Below are positions 30,722 through 40,369 of a stretch of 64,000 bases of DNA, piece after piece. The notes under the pieces were generated by a model that saw only the letters and a program-made list of their open reading frames with translations, ran no database searches and was not told where the DNA came from. Location of the stretch: NCBI GenBank assembly GCA_945891385.1, contig CAMDDJ010000001.1, forward strand, positions 92,921-156,920. The letters are read 5' to 3'. Numbering within the stretch: the first letter of the stretch is position 1; each line of letters begins with the position of its first letter. The DNA comes from Candidatus Kuenenia stuttgartensis. GTDB taxonomy: Bacteria; Planctomycetota; Planctomycetia; Pirellulales; UBA1268. Position numbers and translations under genes: made by a program.

Positions 30722-31710
30722 CGGACGTCGGGCTCGGTGGTGCCGGTGAATCGTCCGTGGCGGAGAAACGTTTCAGTGGCCCGCTGGACCTCCGGATGCC
30801 GCATCATCGATGCGTGATGCACGGGGACCACGAGAAAGTCTCGGGCGCCCGGCAGGCGGGTCTCGTCCACGCAGACGATCGCATCGTCGTCACCGGAGAG
30901 CAGCAGGCTGTAGCCGGTGGTGTCGCCCCGCCCTCCGGCCACGATTCCGAACTCGCAGGGAGGAATCGCCAGGCTCGGGGCCACATCCGGCCAGTTGAAG
31001 ACGAGATCCCGTGCGGCGCCCTCGACATAGTCCGAGACGCCCCACAAGCCGGAGGCCATCCGGGCGAGCTGCGAGCCTTGGTTAGGCGGTCCGAGCATCA
31101 CCATCCGGTCGACCCTGGCCAGGTCATCGGGATCGGCCAGGCTCATCCAGCGGCGGACGACGAGGTTGCCGAGGCTGTGGCCGACGAACGACAGCGAATG
31201 GCCCGCCGGCAGGCCGGCCACCACCTCGGCCAAGGCTCGCCCGTGGGCCTCTATGTCGGCCTTCACGCTCGCGTAGCCGAACAGGACGACCGTCGCGTCG
31301 AGCGACCGCCGTAGATAGTCCGCCAGCGGCAGCATGGAATCCCGGCCCTCGCCCAGGCCGTGGAGGAGCACCACGGTGGGGCCTTCCTGCCTGGGGATAG
31401 TGCCATCAGCCTCCAGGGCGGCAAACGCTTGCCGGCACTCCGCCTCGGTGCCCGTCCGCACGGTGCCGTCGCGGGGATCGAGGATCCGGCAGCCTTCTTC
31501 CCCGGTCCGCCGCTGGAGCCGCCAATCGTGCTGCACGACCGCGTCGGTCCACTCGAGTGCTTCCCGCGACCGCCGGAAGGCGACCAGCCAGGTGTCGCCA
31601 CGTTCGCCAGACGGTTGGTCGGCCTCTGCCCGGCTCCCGATGGCGAGCAGCAGCACGGCCATCAGCCGCCAGGCGAATCCCGTTCGGCGCACTACAAAAA
31701 CTCCACCCAT
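30718..31710 (-). CDS. Alpha/beta hydrolase (lipase-like)
   Basis: 'VVLLHGLGEGRDSMLPLADYLR', 'LSFVGHSLGNLVVRRWM'. Confidence 0.8.
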   Translation of the reverse strand: MGGVFVVRRTGFAWRLMAVLLLAIGSRAEADQPSGERGDTWLVAFRRSREALEWTDAVVQHDWRLQRRTGEEGCRILDPRDGTVRTGTEAECRQAFAALEADGTIPRQEGPTVVLLHGLGEGRDSMLPLADYLRRSLDATVVLFGYASVKADIEAHGRALAEVVAGLPAGHSLSFVGHSLGNLVVRRWMSLADPDDLARVDRMVMLGPPNQGSQLARMASGLWGVSDYVEGAARDLVFNWPDVAPSLAIPPCEFGIVAGGRGDTTGYSLLLSGDDDAIVCVDETRLPGARDFLVVPVHHASMMRHPEVQRATETFLRHGRFTGTTEPDVR

Positions 31711-32774
31711 CCGCGGCTCTCGAGTTCGGTCACCACCTTCCGCACCGCCTCCTCGCGGTCTCGGCTCGCCACGAGCGTGGCATCGGGGGTGTGTACCACC
31801 AGCATATCCACGAGGCCCATGGTGACGACGAGATGGCCATCGGCGGCGTGAACGATCGTGCCGCTCGAATCGATGCCGAGGTGCCGGCCGACAACGGTGT
31901 TTCCGCTCTGATCAGTGCCCCGCTGGCGGGCCACCGCTGACCAGCCGCCGAGGTCGTCCCAGCCGAACGGGGCCTCGATCACCGCGACATCGCGGGCGTG
32001 CTCCAGCACGGCATAGTCGATCGAAATGCCCTTGATGGCTGCGAACTCCTCGGCGAAGACCCGGTCGCGATCGGGGCCGTCCCAGGCGGCGGCGATGGCT
32101 TCGAGCCGCGTCAGGCACTCCGGCTGCCGTTCCGCCAAGGCCTCCAGGATCGTGGCGGCCTTCCAGACGAAGATGCCGGCATTCCAGAGGTAGGTGCCTG
32201 CCGCCACGTATTCGGCCGCCACGCTGGCCGGAGGCTTCTCGCGAAAGGCGGCGACGACGTGGGCCGGCGCTTCGTCGGGTCCCCCCGACAGCGGCGTTCC
32301 CTGTTGGATGTAGCCGAAACTCTCGGCCGGGTAGGTCGGACGAATGCCGAAGGTCACGAGTCGGCCGGGGTGTTGTTCGACAAGCCTCGCCGCTTGGCGG
32401 ATCGCATCGCGAAACGTTTCGGCCGGACGAATCACGTGATCAGAGGGCATGACGGCCATCGTGGCGTCGGGGTCGGCCCGCGATACGAGCAGGGCGGCAA
32501 GGCCGATGCAGGGGGCCGTATCCCGCTTGCAGGGCTCGCCGACCAGGCAGGCGGAGGGAATTCCGGGCAGTTGGCGGCGGGCGGCGTCGAGCAGCCGGGC
32601 GGAGGTGACCACGAGCGTGCGGTCAGGAGGCACGAGCCCTTCGAGTCGGGCCACGGTGTCTTCCAGCAGGGTGCGGTCTCCTGCCAGCGGCAGGAGTTGC
32701 TTGGGCAAGGCCGCCCGGCTGGCCGGCCAGAATCTGGTGCCGGATCCTCCGGCCATCACGATCGCGTGGAGCAT
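31692..32774 (-). CDS. manC: Mannose-1-phosphate guanylyltransferase
   Basis: 'AIVMAGGSGTRFWPASRAALPKQLLPLAGDRTLLEDTVARL', 'VMPSDHVI', 'APFGWDDLGGWSAVA'. Confidence 0.93.
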   Translation of the reverse strand: MLHAIVMAGGSGTRFWPASRAALPKQLLPLAGDRTLLEDTVARLEGLVPPDRTLVVTSARLLDAARRQLPGIPSACLVGEPCKRDTAPCIGLAALLVSRADPDATMAVMPSDHVIRPAETFRDAIRQAARLVEQHPGRLVTFGIRPTYPAESFGYIQQGTPLSGGPDEAPAHVVAAFREKPPASVAAEYVAAGTYLWNAGIFVWKAATILEALAERQPECLTRLEAIAAAWDGPDRDRVFAEEFAAIKGISIDYAVLEHARDVAVIEAPFGWDDLGGWSAVARQRGTDQSGNTVVGRHLGIDSSGTIVHAADGHLVVTMGLVDMLVVHTPDATLVASRDREEAVRKVVTELESRGWVEFL

Positions 32775-32867
32775 GGTCGCGTCATCCTTTCAGTGGGCTG
32801 TTCGATCCTGGGTTTGAAGAGTCTGGCTGCGTCGCGTTGGAGTGGCCAGGCGACGTTGGGGACCCCA

Positions 32868-32978
32868 TCATCCCCCTCGCACCCAGAGCCAGAACAGGAG
32901 GCAGAGCAGGGGAAAGCCGATGAAGATGACGCCGTAGGTGAAGAGCGTCGTCCAGAGGTGGGTGGGCCAACGGGCCAT
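32868..32978 (-). CDS. 36-aa single-TM microprotein (not in supplied ORF list)
   Basis: ATG..TGA reading MARWPTHLWTTLFTYGVIFIGFPLLCLLFWLWVRGG; starts 24 bp after the stop of the co-directional 33002-33850 gene. Confidence 0.5.
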   Translation of the reverse strand: MARWPTHLWTTLFTYGVIFIGFPLLCLLFWLWVRGG

Positions 32979-33001
32979 GGGTGGCAGATCTCGTCAGGGT
33001 G

Positions 33002-33850
33002 TCAGGGGGTCAAGCGAGCCTCGAAGTCGACGGGAATCTCGAGGGGTTCTTCGGCAGGCTCGGCCAGCCGGCACTCCAGTCGCACGCCCCACGGAAGGGC
33101 CTCGGCGACGATCAACTCGGCTTCGACTCCGTCATAATCGCTGGATACCTCGACCAGCGGCAGGGCGGCGAACGATGGGCAAAAGCCGACATGGGCGAAT
33201 CCCGTGCGGCTGCCGGTGGCCACCGCGAGGATGGCCCGGCCGCGGAGGCAGTCAGCCCCGGTCGCGGTCTCGTATCGCTCGCTTCGCTGCCTGAAGCCGG
33301 CAGCCGCCCTGGTCTCGCCGGAGATCGGATCGCTCCCGGCCGGCGAACGGGCGACTCGTCGAGGCGACGCCGGCGGCCGGGCTTCGGAATGTCGGTGCCG
33401 ATCGCGGCGAACGCGGCGGCGGTCGCCGACGTGTCCGCCGCTCCTGATCGAGGCGGGCAGGAGCGCGGCGACGGCCGCCATCAAAGGCGGCCCGAGTCCG
33501 ACGAGAGGACCGGCCCAGCCCAGCGGTGGCAGAAGCGGGGTGACCGCAAGGGTCGCCGCCACCAGTCCAACGCGGGCGACCAGCCGAGGCCAGCGCGGCC
33601 CTCCGGCCGCATCGACGGCCATGATCACGACGATACCAGCGGCCGCCGTCAGCCAGCCAATGGCGGGCGAAGGAGCCTCGGCAAAGCCGCCGGCGACTCG
33701 CCGCATCAGCAGCGTCAAGCCACCAGCGGCAGCAGCCGCTGCCGCTCCCGCCGTGGCTATGGCCCGGATGCCACCGACCGGATCGAGCCGCCGTTGCCGC
33801 GGCAGCACCGCGACGGCGTGGAGGCTCGATCGGCCGGGGAACGCCACCAT
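33002..33850 (-). CDS. Hypothetical membrane protein
   Basis: Several hydrophobic segments ('GIVVIMAVDAAGG', 'LVAATLAVTPLLPPLGWAGPLVGLGPPLMAAVAALLP') then a soluble C-terminus 'VEVSSDYDGVEAELIVAEALPWGVRLECRLAEP'. Confidence 0.6.
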   Translation of the reverse strand: MVAFPGRSSLHAVAVLPRQRRLDPVGGIRAIATAGAAAAAAAGGLTLLMRRVAGGFAEAPSPAIGWLTAAAGIVVIMAVDAAGGPRWPRLVARVGLVAATLAVTPLLPPLGWAGPLVGLGPPLMAAVAALLPASIRSGGHVGDRRRVRRDRHRHSEARPPASPRRVARSPAGSDPISGETRAAAGFRQRSERYETATGADCLRGRAILAVATGSRTGFAHVGFCPSFAALPLVEVSSDYDGVEAELIVAEALPWGVRLECRLAEPAEEPLEIPVDFEARLTP

Positions 33851-33857
33851 CGAGGCC

Positions 33858-35036
33858 TCAAGTCACCGCGCCCGCGGCACCGGCCGCCTCGGCGAGGGCG
33901 GGTGCCTTGTCGGTCTTTTCCCAGCTGAACTCGGCGCGGCCAAAGTGGCCGCCCGCGGCGGTTCGCCGGTAAATCGGCCGCCGCAGTTCGAGGTAGTCGA
34001 TGATGCCCCGCGGCGTCAGCGGGAACACCTCGCGAACGATGTCGCAGAGCCGCTCGTCTTCGACCTTGCCCGTACCTTCGGTGTCGACGTGCACGCTCAC
34101 CGGCTCGCTCACGCCGATCGCGTAGGCCAGTTGAACCTCGCAGCGGTCGGCGAGGCCGGCGGCCACGATGTTCTTGGCGACGTGGCGGGCCATGTAGGCC
34201 GCCGAGCGGTCGACCTTGGTCGGGTCCTTGCCTGAGAAGGCGCCCCCTCCGTGCCGGCCCCAGCCGCCGTACGTATCGACGATGATCTTCCGACCCGTGA
34301 GCCCGCAGTCGCCGTGAGGGCCACCCACCACGAACCGCCCGGTCGGGTTGATGTGGTAGGTGATGTGGCTCGTGTCGAGGTCGGTCGGCAGGAGCGGCTT
34401 GATGATCGTGTCGATGATGAACGAGCGGATCTCGTCGTTCGAGACCTCGGGCGCGTGTTGTGTCGAGACGACGATCGTGTCGATCCGCACAGGCTTGTTG
34501 CCCTCATACTCGACCGTCACCTGGCTCTTCGAGTCGGGCCGCAGCCAGCTCACCTCGCCCTTCTGCCGGGCCTCCGTGAGCCGGTTGAGGATCCGGTGGG
34601 ACAGGGCGATCGGCAGCGGCATCAGTTCGGGCGTCTCGTTGCAGGCGTAGCCGAACATCAGGCCCTGGTCGCCGGCGCCGACGTCCTTTCCCTTCGCGGC
34701 GTCGTCGTTCACGCCCATCGCGATGTCGGGGCTCTGCTTGCCGACGGCCACGAGCACCGAGCAGGTGTCGGCGGCGATCCCCATCTCGTCGTCGGTGTAG
34801 CCCACCTCGCGGATCACGTCGCGAACGACCTGCTGGTAATCGATCGTTCCCTTCGAGGTGATCTCGCCGGCGATCACGGCCAGGCCGGTCGTCACCATCG
34901 TTTCGCAGGCGACGCGGCTGAGCGGATCCTGGGCGAGGTAGGCGTCGAGCACGCCGTCGGAAATCCGGTCGGCCAGCTTGTCGGGGTGGCCCATGGAGAC
35001 GGATTCGCTGGTGAACAGATACTTGCCTTGTGCCAC
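33858..35036 (-). CDS. metK: S-adenosylmethionine synthetase
   Basis: '[26 protein letters not shown]', '[24 protein letters not shown]', '[22 protein letters not shown]'. Confidence 0.97.
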   Translation of the reverse strand: MAQGKYLFTSESVSMGHPDKLADRISDGVLDAYLAQDPLSRVACETMVTTGLAVIAGEITSKGTIDYQQVVRDVIREVGYTDDEMGIAADTCSVLVAVGKQSPDIAMGVNDDAAKGKDVGAGDQGLMFGYACNETPELMPLPIALSHRILNRLTEARQKGEVSWLRPDSKSQVTVEYEGNKPVRIDTIVVSTQHAPEVSNDEIRSFIIDTIIKPLLPTDLDTSHITYHINPTGRFVVGGPHGDCGLTGRKIIVDTYGGWGRHGGGAFSGKDPTKVDRSAAYMARHVAKNIVAAGLADRCEVQLAYAIGVSEPVSVHVDTEGTGKVEDERLCDIVREVFPLTPRGIIDYLELRRPIYRRTAAGGHFGRAEFSWEKTDKAPALAEAAGAAGAVT

Positions 35037-35105
35037 GACAATAGCCTCGTGCTTGGGGGGAACGAACGGTGGGCCACGGCTGTCGGAGGCCCGGAATGAA
35101 GTGAC

Positions 35106-36422
35106 TTAGTATGCGGGATCGATCCCGCGGTCGGCAACCGGCAGTCCTTTCAGCACGAGTCTGGCCGTCGCGGCCGTCGCCCCCCGGTGGTCGGCCACGA
35201 GAGCGGCGGCCCGTTCGCCGAGGCCGCGCGCCCAGGCTGGGTCCGTGAGACAGCGGTCCACGAAAGCCGTCAGGGCCGGGCCATCGGTGACGACCACGGC
35301 GGCCTCGGCCGCTCGGAACAGGGCGACCTCGTCGTGAAAGTTGCGGGTGTGGGGGCCGAAGGAGATGGCGGCGGCATATGCCGCCGGCTCGAGCATGTTC
35401 TGGCCGCCGCGGCTGCCGTCGAGGCTGCCACCCACGAAGGCAATCGTGGCCGTGCCCCACCACCAGGAGAGTTCACCCGTGGAATCGACGAGCAGAACGC
35501 GGGCTGCAGGGTCGAAGCCCTCGTGCTCGAGTCGGCTGCGGGCCTGCCAGGCGACTCCGAGACCGTCGAGTATTCGGCCGATCTCACCGGCCCGCTCCAC
35601 ATGGCGGGGCACGAGCACCAGCCGCAGCGCCGGGTGCGCGCCGCGGAGGGCGAGGTAGGCCTCGGCGGCGAGCCGCTCCTCCGGGTCCTGGGTGCTGCCG
35701 GCCAGGAACACGACGTCGTCGGCCGCGATGCCGGCCAAGCGTCGCAGCCGCTCCACCTCCGGGGCGTCGCGGTCGCCGCGGACACCGTCGAACTTCATCG
35801 AGCCGGTCGTCCGCACGTCGGCCGCGCCCAGCGTGAGGAACCGTTCGGCATCGGCCTGCGAGCGGCTGCTGACGACGGCGATCCTGCGAAGCATGGCGGC
35901 GACCAGGCCGGGAACCCGGCGATAGCCACGAAAGCTCCGGACGCTCATTCGGGCATTGGCTACCACGACGGGGATCCGCCTCCGGGCGGCAGCCGCCAGG
36001 AGGTTGGGCCAGAGCTCCAACTCACCGAGCACGATCAGCTCGGGACGAACGTCGTCCATGACGCGGTTCACCGCCCATGTGAAGTCGAGCGGACAAGGGA
36101 AAACTCGATCTGCCCCGAAGCGACGACCCGCCACCTCCAGACCGGTCGTCGTCGAACTCGAGACCACGACCTCGATCCGCTGGGCCGTCGCGGCGGCCTG
36201 CCGTTCGAGTTCGGCGGCCAGCGACGCCAGCAGTTGCACCTCGCCGACGCTCACACCGTGGAGCCAGATCCGCCGCAGGCCGGGCTCGGGCGGCGGCACG
36301 TCCGCGTAACCCATGAACCGTTGCCAGGGAGCGGCGACGGGCCGTCCTCCTGTGAGCCGTCGCCAGGCCACCCAGGGCAGGGCGAGGATCACGACCACGA
36401 GGTAGACAACGTTCAGGAGCAT
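35106..36422 (-). CDS. waaA: 3-deoxy-D-manno-octulosonic acid transferase
   Basis: 'IWLHGVSVGEVQLLASL', 'VLGELELWPNLL', 'VVANARMSVRSFRGYRRVPGL'. Confidence 0.92.
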   Translation of the reverse strand: MLLNVVYLVVVILALPWVAWRRLTGGRPVAAPWQRFMGYADVPPPEPGLRRIWLHGVSVGEVQLLASLAAELERQAAATAQRIEVVVSSSTTTGLEVAGRRFGADRVFPCPLDFTWAVNRVMDDVRPELIVLGELELWPNLLAAAARRRIPVVVANARMSVRSFRGYRRVPGLVAAMLRRIAVVSSRSQADAERFLTLGAADVRTTGSMKFDGVRGDRDAPEVERLRRLAGIAADDVVFLAGSTQDPEERLAAEAYLALRGAHPALRLVLVPRHVERAGEIGRILDGLGVAWQARSRLEHEGFDPAARVLLVDSTGELSWWWGTATIAFVGGSLDGSRGGQNMLEPAAYAAAISFGPHTRNFHDEVALFRAAEAAVVVTDGPALTAFVDRCLTDPAWARGLGERAAALVADHRGATAATARLVLKGLPVADRGIDPAY

Positions 36423-36438
36423 TGGCCGAGTGCCGGAA

Positions 36439-39400
36439 CTACCCGGCGGCGACGCCGCTCGACTTGCCGCAGCAGTTCTTGAACTTCTTGCCACTCCCGC
36501 ACGGGCAGGGATCGTTGCGCCCCACCTTCTGGGCCAGATTCCGAATCGGTTCGACGCTGGTCGGCTCCGAGCGATGGCTCTCGGCCGGACCGGCTTCCTG
36601 GGCGGCGAGGGCGGTCGCGCTCTGGGCCTCGGCGTGAACGGCGGCCGTCTCGTGCCAGGTGCTTCGCAGGGCGCTCTCCTCGACCTGTTCGATCCGGTAG
36701 ACGACATCGACGACCCGCTCGTCGATTCCCTTCCACATCAGGTCGAAGGTCCGCATGCCCTCCCGCTTGAACTCCACTTTCGGATCGACCTGGGCATACC
36801 CGCGGAGTCCCACGCTCGACCGGAGGTGGTCCATTGCCAGCAGATGATCCTTCCAGGCGTTGTCGAGGATCTGCAGGAGCACGGCGCGTTCCATCCGCTT
36901 CATTTCGTCCCGTGGATCGTCGCCCTGCTTCTGTCGCCGCCGGCTTGCCGTGACGAGCACGCGGCGGAGTTCGTCGAGATCGGCGGAGGCCAGGTCGTCG
37001 GCGGTGAGGTTCGGATCGAACCGCTGCTGGGCCCAGGCGAGCAGTCCCTCACGATCGAGCCGGCGGGAGCCATCGGGCTGCCGGCCGCTGAAGTGCGTCA
37101 GGCCGACGAGCACCGGATATTCGACGTCGCGATGGGCGTAGGACTCTCGCGAGATCGACTTCACCATCGCCTTGAAGCCGGCCGGGTCGAGGCCGCCCTG
37201 GCGGAGTTTCTCCACGGCAGACGGATCCACCGGGATGCCGAACCGCCATTCGGTCCAGCCGCAGGCGCTGCGAATGCCGAAGTCCGGGTCGAGAAACCTT
37301 CTTCCCTCGGAAAGGTCGATCCTGTGGATCGCGTCGGCCGCCCGCTCACGGAGGAATTCGATGATCACATCGCGGCCGACCCGCTTCAGTTCGCGGTCGC
37401 TGACAGAGATCTTCCAGCGGGCGTTGGCGAACGAGGCGAGCGCCGCCCAGTTCCACTCGCCCTCTTCTTCACCGTGGGGCAGGTTCTCCTCGACCGCCTC
37501 GAAGATCTGGGTCTCGGACTGCCGTACCGCCTCGTCGACGGCCAGCCGTTCGGCCTCCTCGGGGGCCATGCCCCGAAAGTCGTTGCCGTCGAGTTCGCAG
37601 GAGAGATGGCCGGAAGCCCAGGTGGCGTAGGTCTGCGGGCCGTAATCCTTGTCGAGAAACGTGCTGATGTTCTGTTCGATCTGCCGATCGACCATCTCCA
37701 GGATCATTTCGCGGCAGTCCGCATCTCCGTCGGTGAAGTCGAGGATCCGCTGGCGGAAGCCATAGACCCGTTTCCGCTGTTCGTCCATCACCTCGTCGTA
37801 TTCGAGGAGGTTCTTGCGGACCTCGAAGTTCCGTTCCTCGACCTTCTTCTGGGCCGCCTCGACCCGGCGGGTGACCATCCGGCTCTCGATCGCCTCCCCG
37901 TCCTGCATCCCGAGCCGGGTGAGCACGTTCTTCACCCACTCGCCGGCGAAGATACGCATCAGGTCGTCTTCGAGCGAGAGAAAGAACCGGCTCGAACCCG
38001 GGTCGCCCTGGCGGCCGCATCGCCCCCGGAGCTGGAGATCGATCCGCCGGGCCTCGTGCCGCTCGGTGCCGATGATCTGCAGGCCACCCATCTGGCGAAC
38101 CTGCTCACCCTGGGCCTTCATCTGCTCGCGGGCCGAGATCTCCGCGACGAGGGAGTCCCATTCGTCTTTGGGCACGTCGAGCCGGGTGGGGTAGGTGTCT
38201 TGGAGCTTGGCCCAGGCGAGTGTCTCCGGATTGCCGCCAAGGATGATGTCGGTGCCGCGGCCAGCCATGTTGGTGGCGATCGTGACGGCCGCGGGCCGCC
38301 CGGCCTGGGCGATGATCTCCGCTTCGCGCTTGTGGTGCTTGGCGTTGAGCACCGCATGGTCCACGCCCCGCTTGTCGAGCAGGGCCGAGAGATGCTCGCT
38401 CTTCTCGATCGATACCGTGCCCACGAGCACCGGCAGGCCCCGCCGTTGGATCTCCTTGACCTTCCCCCGCGGAATGGTCTCGGAGGCTGTGGTGCCCTTC
38501 TCCTCGAACGTGACCCCGGTGTCGGTCTCCCCAGTGATCCGGCCGACCTTCCAGGAGCCGTCGGCGAGGGCGAGGGTGTCCCAGCGGTGAATCCGCTCCA
38601 CCTCGTCGGCCACGGCGACCCACTTCTCCCGCTCGGTCCGGTAGATCACGTCGGGGTGGTTGATCCGCTGGAGGCCACGGTTGGGCGGAATCGCGATCAC
38701 GTCGAGCTTGTAGATCTTCCAGAACTCGGTCGCCTCGGTCATGGCGGTGCCGGTCATCCCACCGAGCTTCTTGTAGAGTTTGAAAAAGTTCTGGAGGGTG
38801 ACGGTGGCGAGCGTCTGCGACTCCTCCTTGATCCGCACCCCTTCCTTGGCTTCGACCGACTGATGGAGCCCGTCGGACCATTGCCGCCCAGGCATCAGCC
38901 GACCGGTGAACTCGTCCACGATCACCACCTCGCCCTGCTGGACGACATAGTTCACGTCCCGCTTGTAGAGATGGTGGGCCTTGAGCGAATTGTCGATCAG
39001 ATGAGGCCACTCCATGTTGCCAACGGTGTAGAAGCTTTCCACGCCGGCGAGCTTCTCGGCCGTTCGCACGCCTTCTTCGGTGAGGGCGACGGTGTGCTCC
39101 TTCTCCTTGATCTCGAAGTGCTGGTCGGGCTTGAGCTGGCGGGCGATCTGGTCTGCCCGGGCGTATTTGGTGACGTCGTCGTGGGCGGGCCCGGAGATGA
39201 TCAACGGCGTCCGAGCCTCGTCGATCAGGATGTTGTCGACCTCGTCCACGATGGCGAAGTTCAGCGGGCCCTGGGCCTGCTGCATGTGCTTCGGGAAGCG
39301 GTCGTCGCCCCGGGCCGCCATCCGCATGTTGTCGCGGAGGTAGTCGAACCCGAATTCGTTGTTCGTGCCGTACGTGATGTCGCAGGCATAGGCCTGCTGC

Positions 39401-39957
39401 CGCTGTCCGGAGTCCATGCCCGACTGGATGGCACCGACGGTCAGGCCGAGGCCGAGGTAGAGCGGCCCCATCCACTCCATGTCGCGGCGGGCGAGGTAGT
39501 CGTTGACCGTGACGACGTGTACCCCCTTTCCCTCGAGCGCGTTCAGGTAGGCCGGGAGCGTGGCCACGAGCGTCTTGCCCTCGCCCGTGATCATCTCGGC
39601 GATCGCGCCTGAGTGGAGCACCATCCCGCCGATCAACTGCACGTCATAGTGCCGCATGCCCAGGAACCGCCGGCCTCCCTCCCGGCAGACGGCGAAGGCC
39701 TCCACGAGGAGATCGTCGAGCGTCTCGCCGGCGGCCAGTCGCCGCCTGAATTCGGCCGTCTGTCCCCGGAGTTCGGCATCGCTCATCGCCTGGTAGCGGG
39801 CCTCCAGGAGGCCGATCGCCTCGATCTTGGGCTCCAGCCGGCGGATGGCGCGGGCATTGGACGAGCCAAACAAGCCGGTGATGAACCGTTCGGCCCGGGT
39901 GCTGAGCGAGGCGGCGCCATTGGAGACGGCGTCCCAGACGCGTTCGATGGTTTCCAT
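36439..39957 (-). CDS. secA: Preprotein translocase subunit SecA
   Basis: 'GMRHYDVQLIGGMVLHSGAIAEMITGEGKTLVATLPAYLNAL', 'TNMAGRGTDIILGGN', C-terminal zinc motif 'GRNDPCPCGSGKKFKNCCG'. Confidence 0.97.
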   Translation of the reverse strand: METIERVWDAVSNGAASLSTRAERFITGLFGSSNARAIRRLEPKIEAIGLLEARYQAMSDAELRGQTAEFRRRLAAGETLDDLLVEAFAVCREGGRRFLGMRHYDVQLIGGMVLHSGAIAEMITGEGKTLVATLPAYLNALEGKGVHVVTVNDYLARRDMEWMGPLYLGLGLTVGAIQSGMDSGQRQQAYACDITYGTNNEFGFDYLRDNMRMAARGDDRFPKHMQQAQGPLNFAIVDEVDNILIDEARTPLIISGPAHDDVTKYARADQIARQLKPDQHFEIKEKEHTVALTEEGVRTAEKLAGVESFYTVGNMEWPHLIDNSLKAHHLYKRDVNYVVQQGEVVIVDEFTGRLMPGRQWSDGLHQSVEAKEGVRIKEESQTLATVTLQNFFKLYKKLGGMTGTAMTEATEFWKIYKLDVIAIPPNRGLQRINHPDVIYRTEREKWVAVADEVERIHRWDTLALADGSWKVGRITGETDTGVTFEEKGTTASETIPRGKVKEIQRRGLPVLVGTVSIEKSEHLSALLDKRGVDHAVLNAKHHKREAEIIAQAGRPAAVTIATNMAGRGTDIILGGNPETLAWAKLQDTYPTRLDVPKDEWDSLVAEISAREQMKAQGEQVRQMGGLQIIGTERHEARRIDLQLRGRCGRQGDPGSSRFFLSLEDDLMRIFAGEWVKNVLTRLGMQDGEAIESRMVTRRVEAAQKKVEERNFEVRKNLLEYDEVMDEQRKRVYGFRQRILDFTDGDADCREMILEMVDRQIEQNISTFLDKDYGPQTYATWASGHLSCELDGNDFRGMAPEEAERLAVDEAVRQSETQIFEAVEENLPHGEEEGEWNWAALASFANARWKISVSDRELKRVGRDVIIEFLRERAADAIHRIDLSEGRRFLDPDFGIRSACGWTEWRFGIPVDPSAVEKLRQGGLDPAGFKAMVKSISRESYAHRDVEYPVLVGLTHFSGRQPDGSRRLDREGLLAWAQQRFDPNLTADDLASADLDELRRVLVTASRRRQKQGDDPRDEMKRMERAVLLQILDNAWKDHLLAMDHLRSSVGLRGYAQVDPKVEFKREGMRTFDLMWKGIDERVVDVVYRIEQVEESALRSTWHETAAVHAEAQSATALAAQEAGPAESHRSEPTSVEPIRNLAQKVGRNDPCPCGSGKKFKNCCGKSSGVAAG

Positions 39958-40230
39958 AAATAAGTAGCGAAGGGGCGAACTGAGCGGCCGGAGGGGGCGG
40001 CAGGGCAGGGGCCGGCAGGCCATACCCGCCGGGACCTCGAAAAAACGCAAGGCAACCTGGGATTCTCGCGGCCGGGCCGCCGATGGGTCAAGGCGACTGG
40101 CCCGGGCGCCCCGCCGCGGCCGCTCGGCAGCCGTCGAGTGGCGCCGCCGGGACCGAGATCCTTCCCAGCGAGGAATTGCCCTTCGCGATCGCGTATCCCC
40201 GGCCGGGACGTGACGTGTGCCGCCCCCGAG

Positions 40231-40359
40231 CCGGGAGCGCAGAGACCCGGGGCAGGGTACCCCGGCGGACGTGAGGTCGCGCCACGGCGGCGACCAAAAG
40301 GTTTCCCTGATGAAAACCTTTGTCTACGCTACGGTCACTAAGACGGGGTGTCATTCACC
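40231..40359 (+). promoter_or_regulatory. Structured 5' leader with several stem-loops upstream of the PEP-CTERM gene
   Basis: Stems CCGGG/CCCGG (40231-40250), GGGG/CCCC (40249-40263), GGTCGC/GCGACC (40275-40295), AAAGGTTT/AAACCTTT (40297-40321), GGTG/CACC (40347-40359). Confidence 0.4.
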
Positions 40360-40369
40360 GAAAGGGGCA

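Noticed and set aside
36430-39612. 1060-aa plus-strand ORF antisense to secA
   Set aside because: Shadow frame produced by high GC codon bias; Leu/Val/His/Asp-rich mirror of secA codons with no recognisable domain, while the minus strand is unambiguous SecA.
40308-40364. Hammerhead-like core (CTGATGA ... GAAA) in the leader of the PEP-CTERM gene
   Set aside because: No plausible stem II between the two motifs and no stem I/III pairing; chance match.
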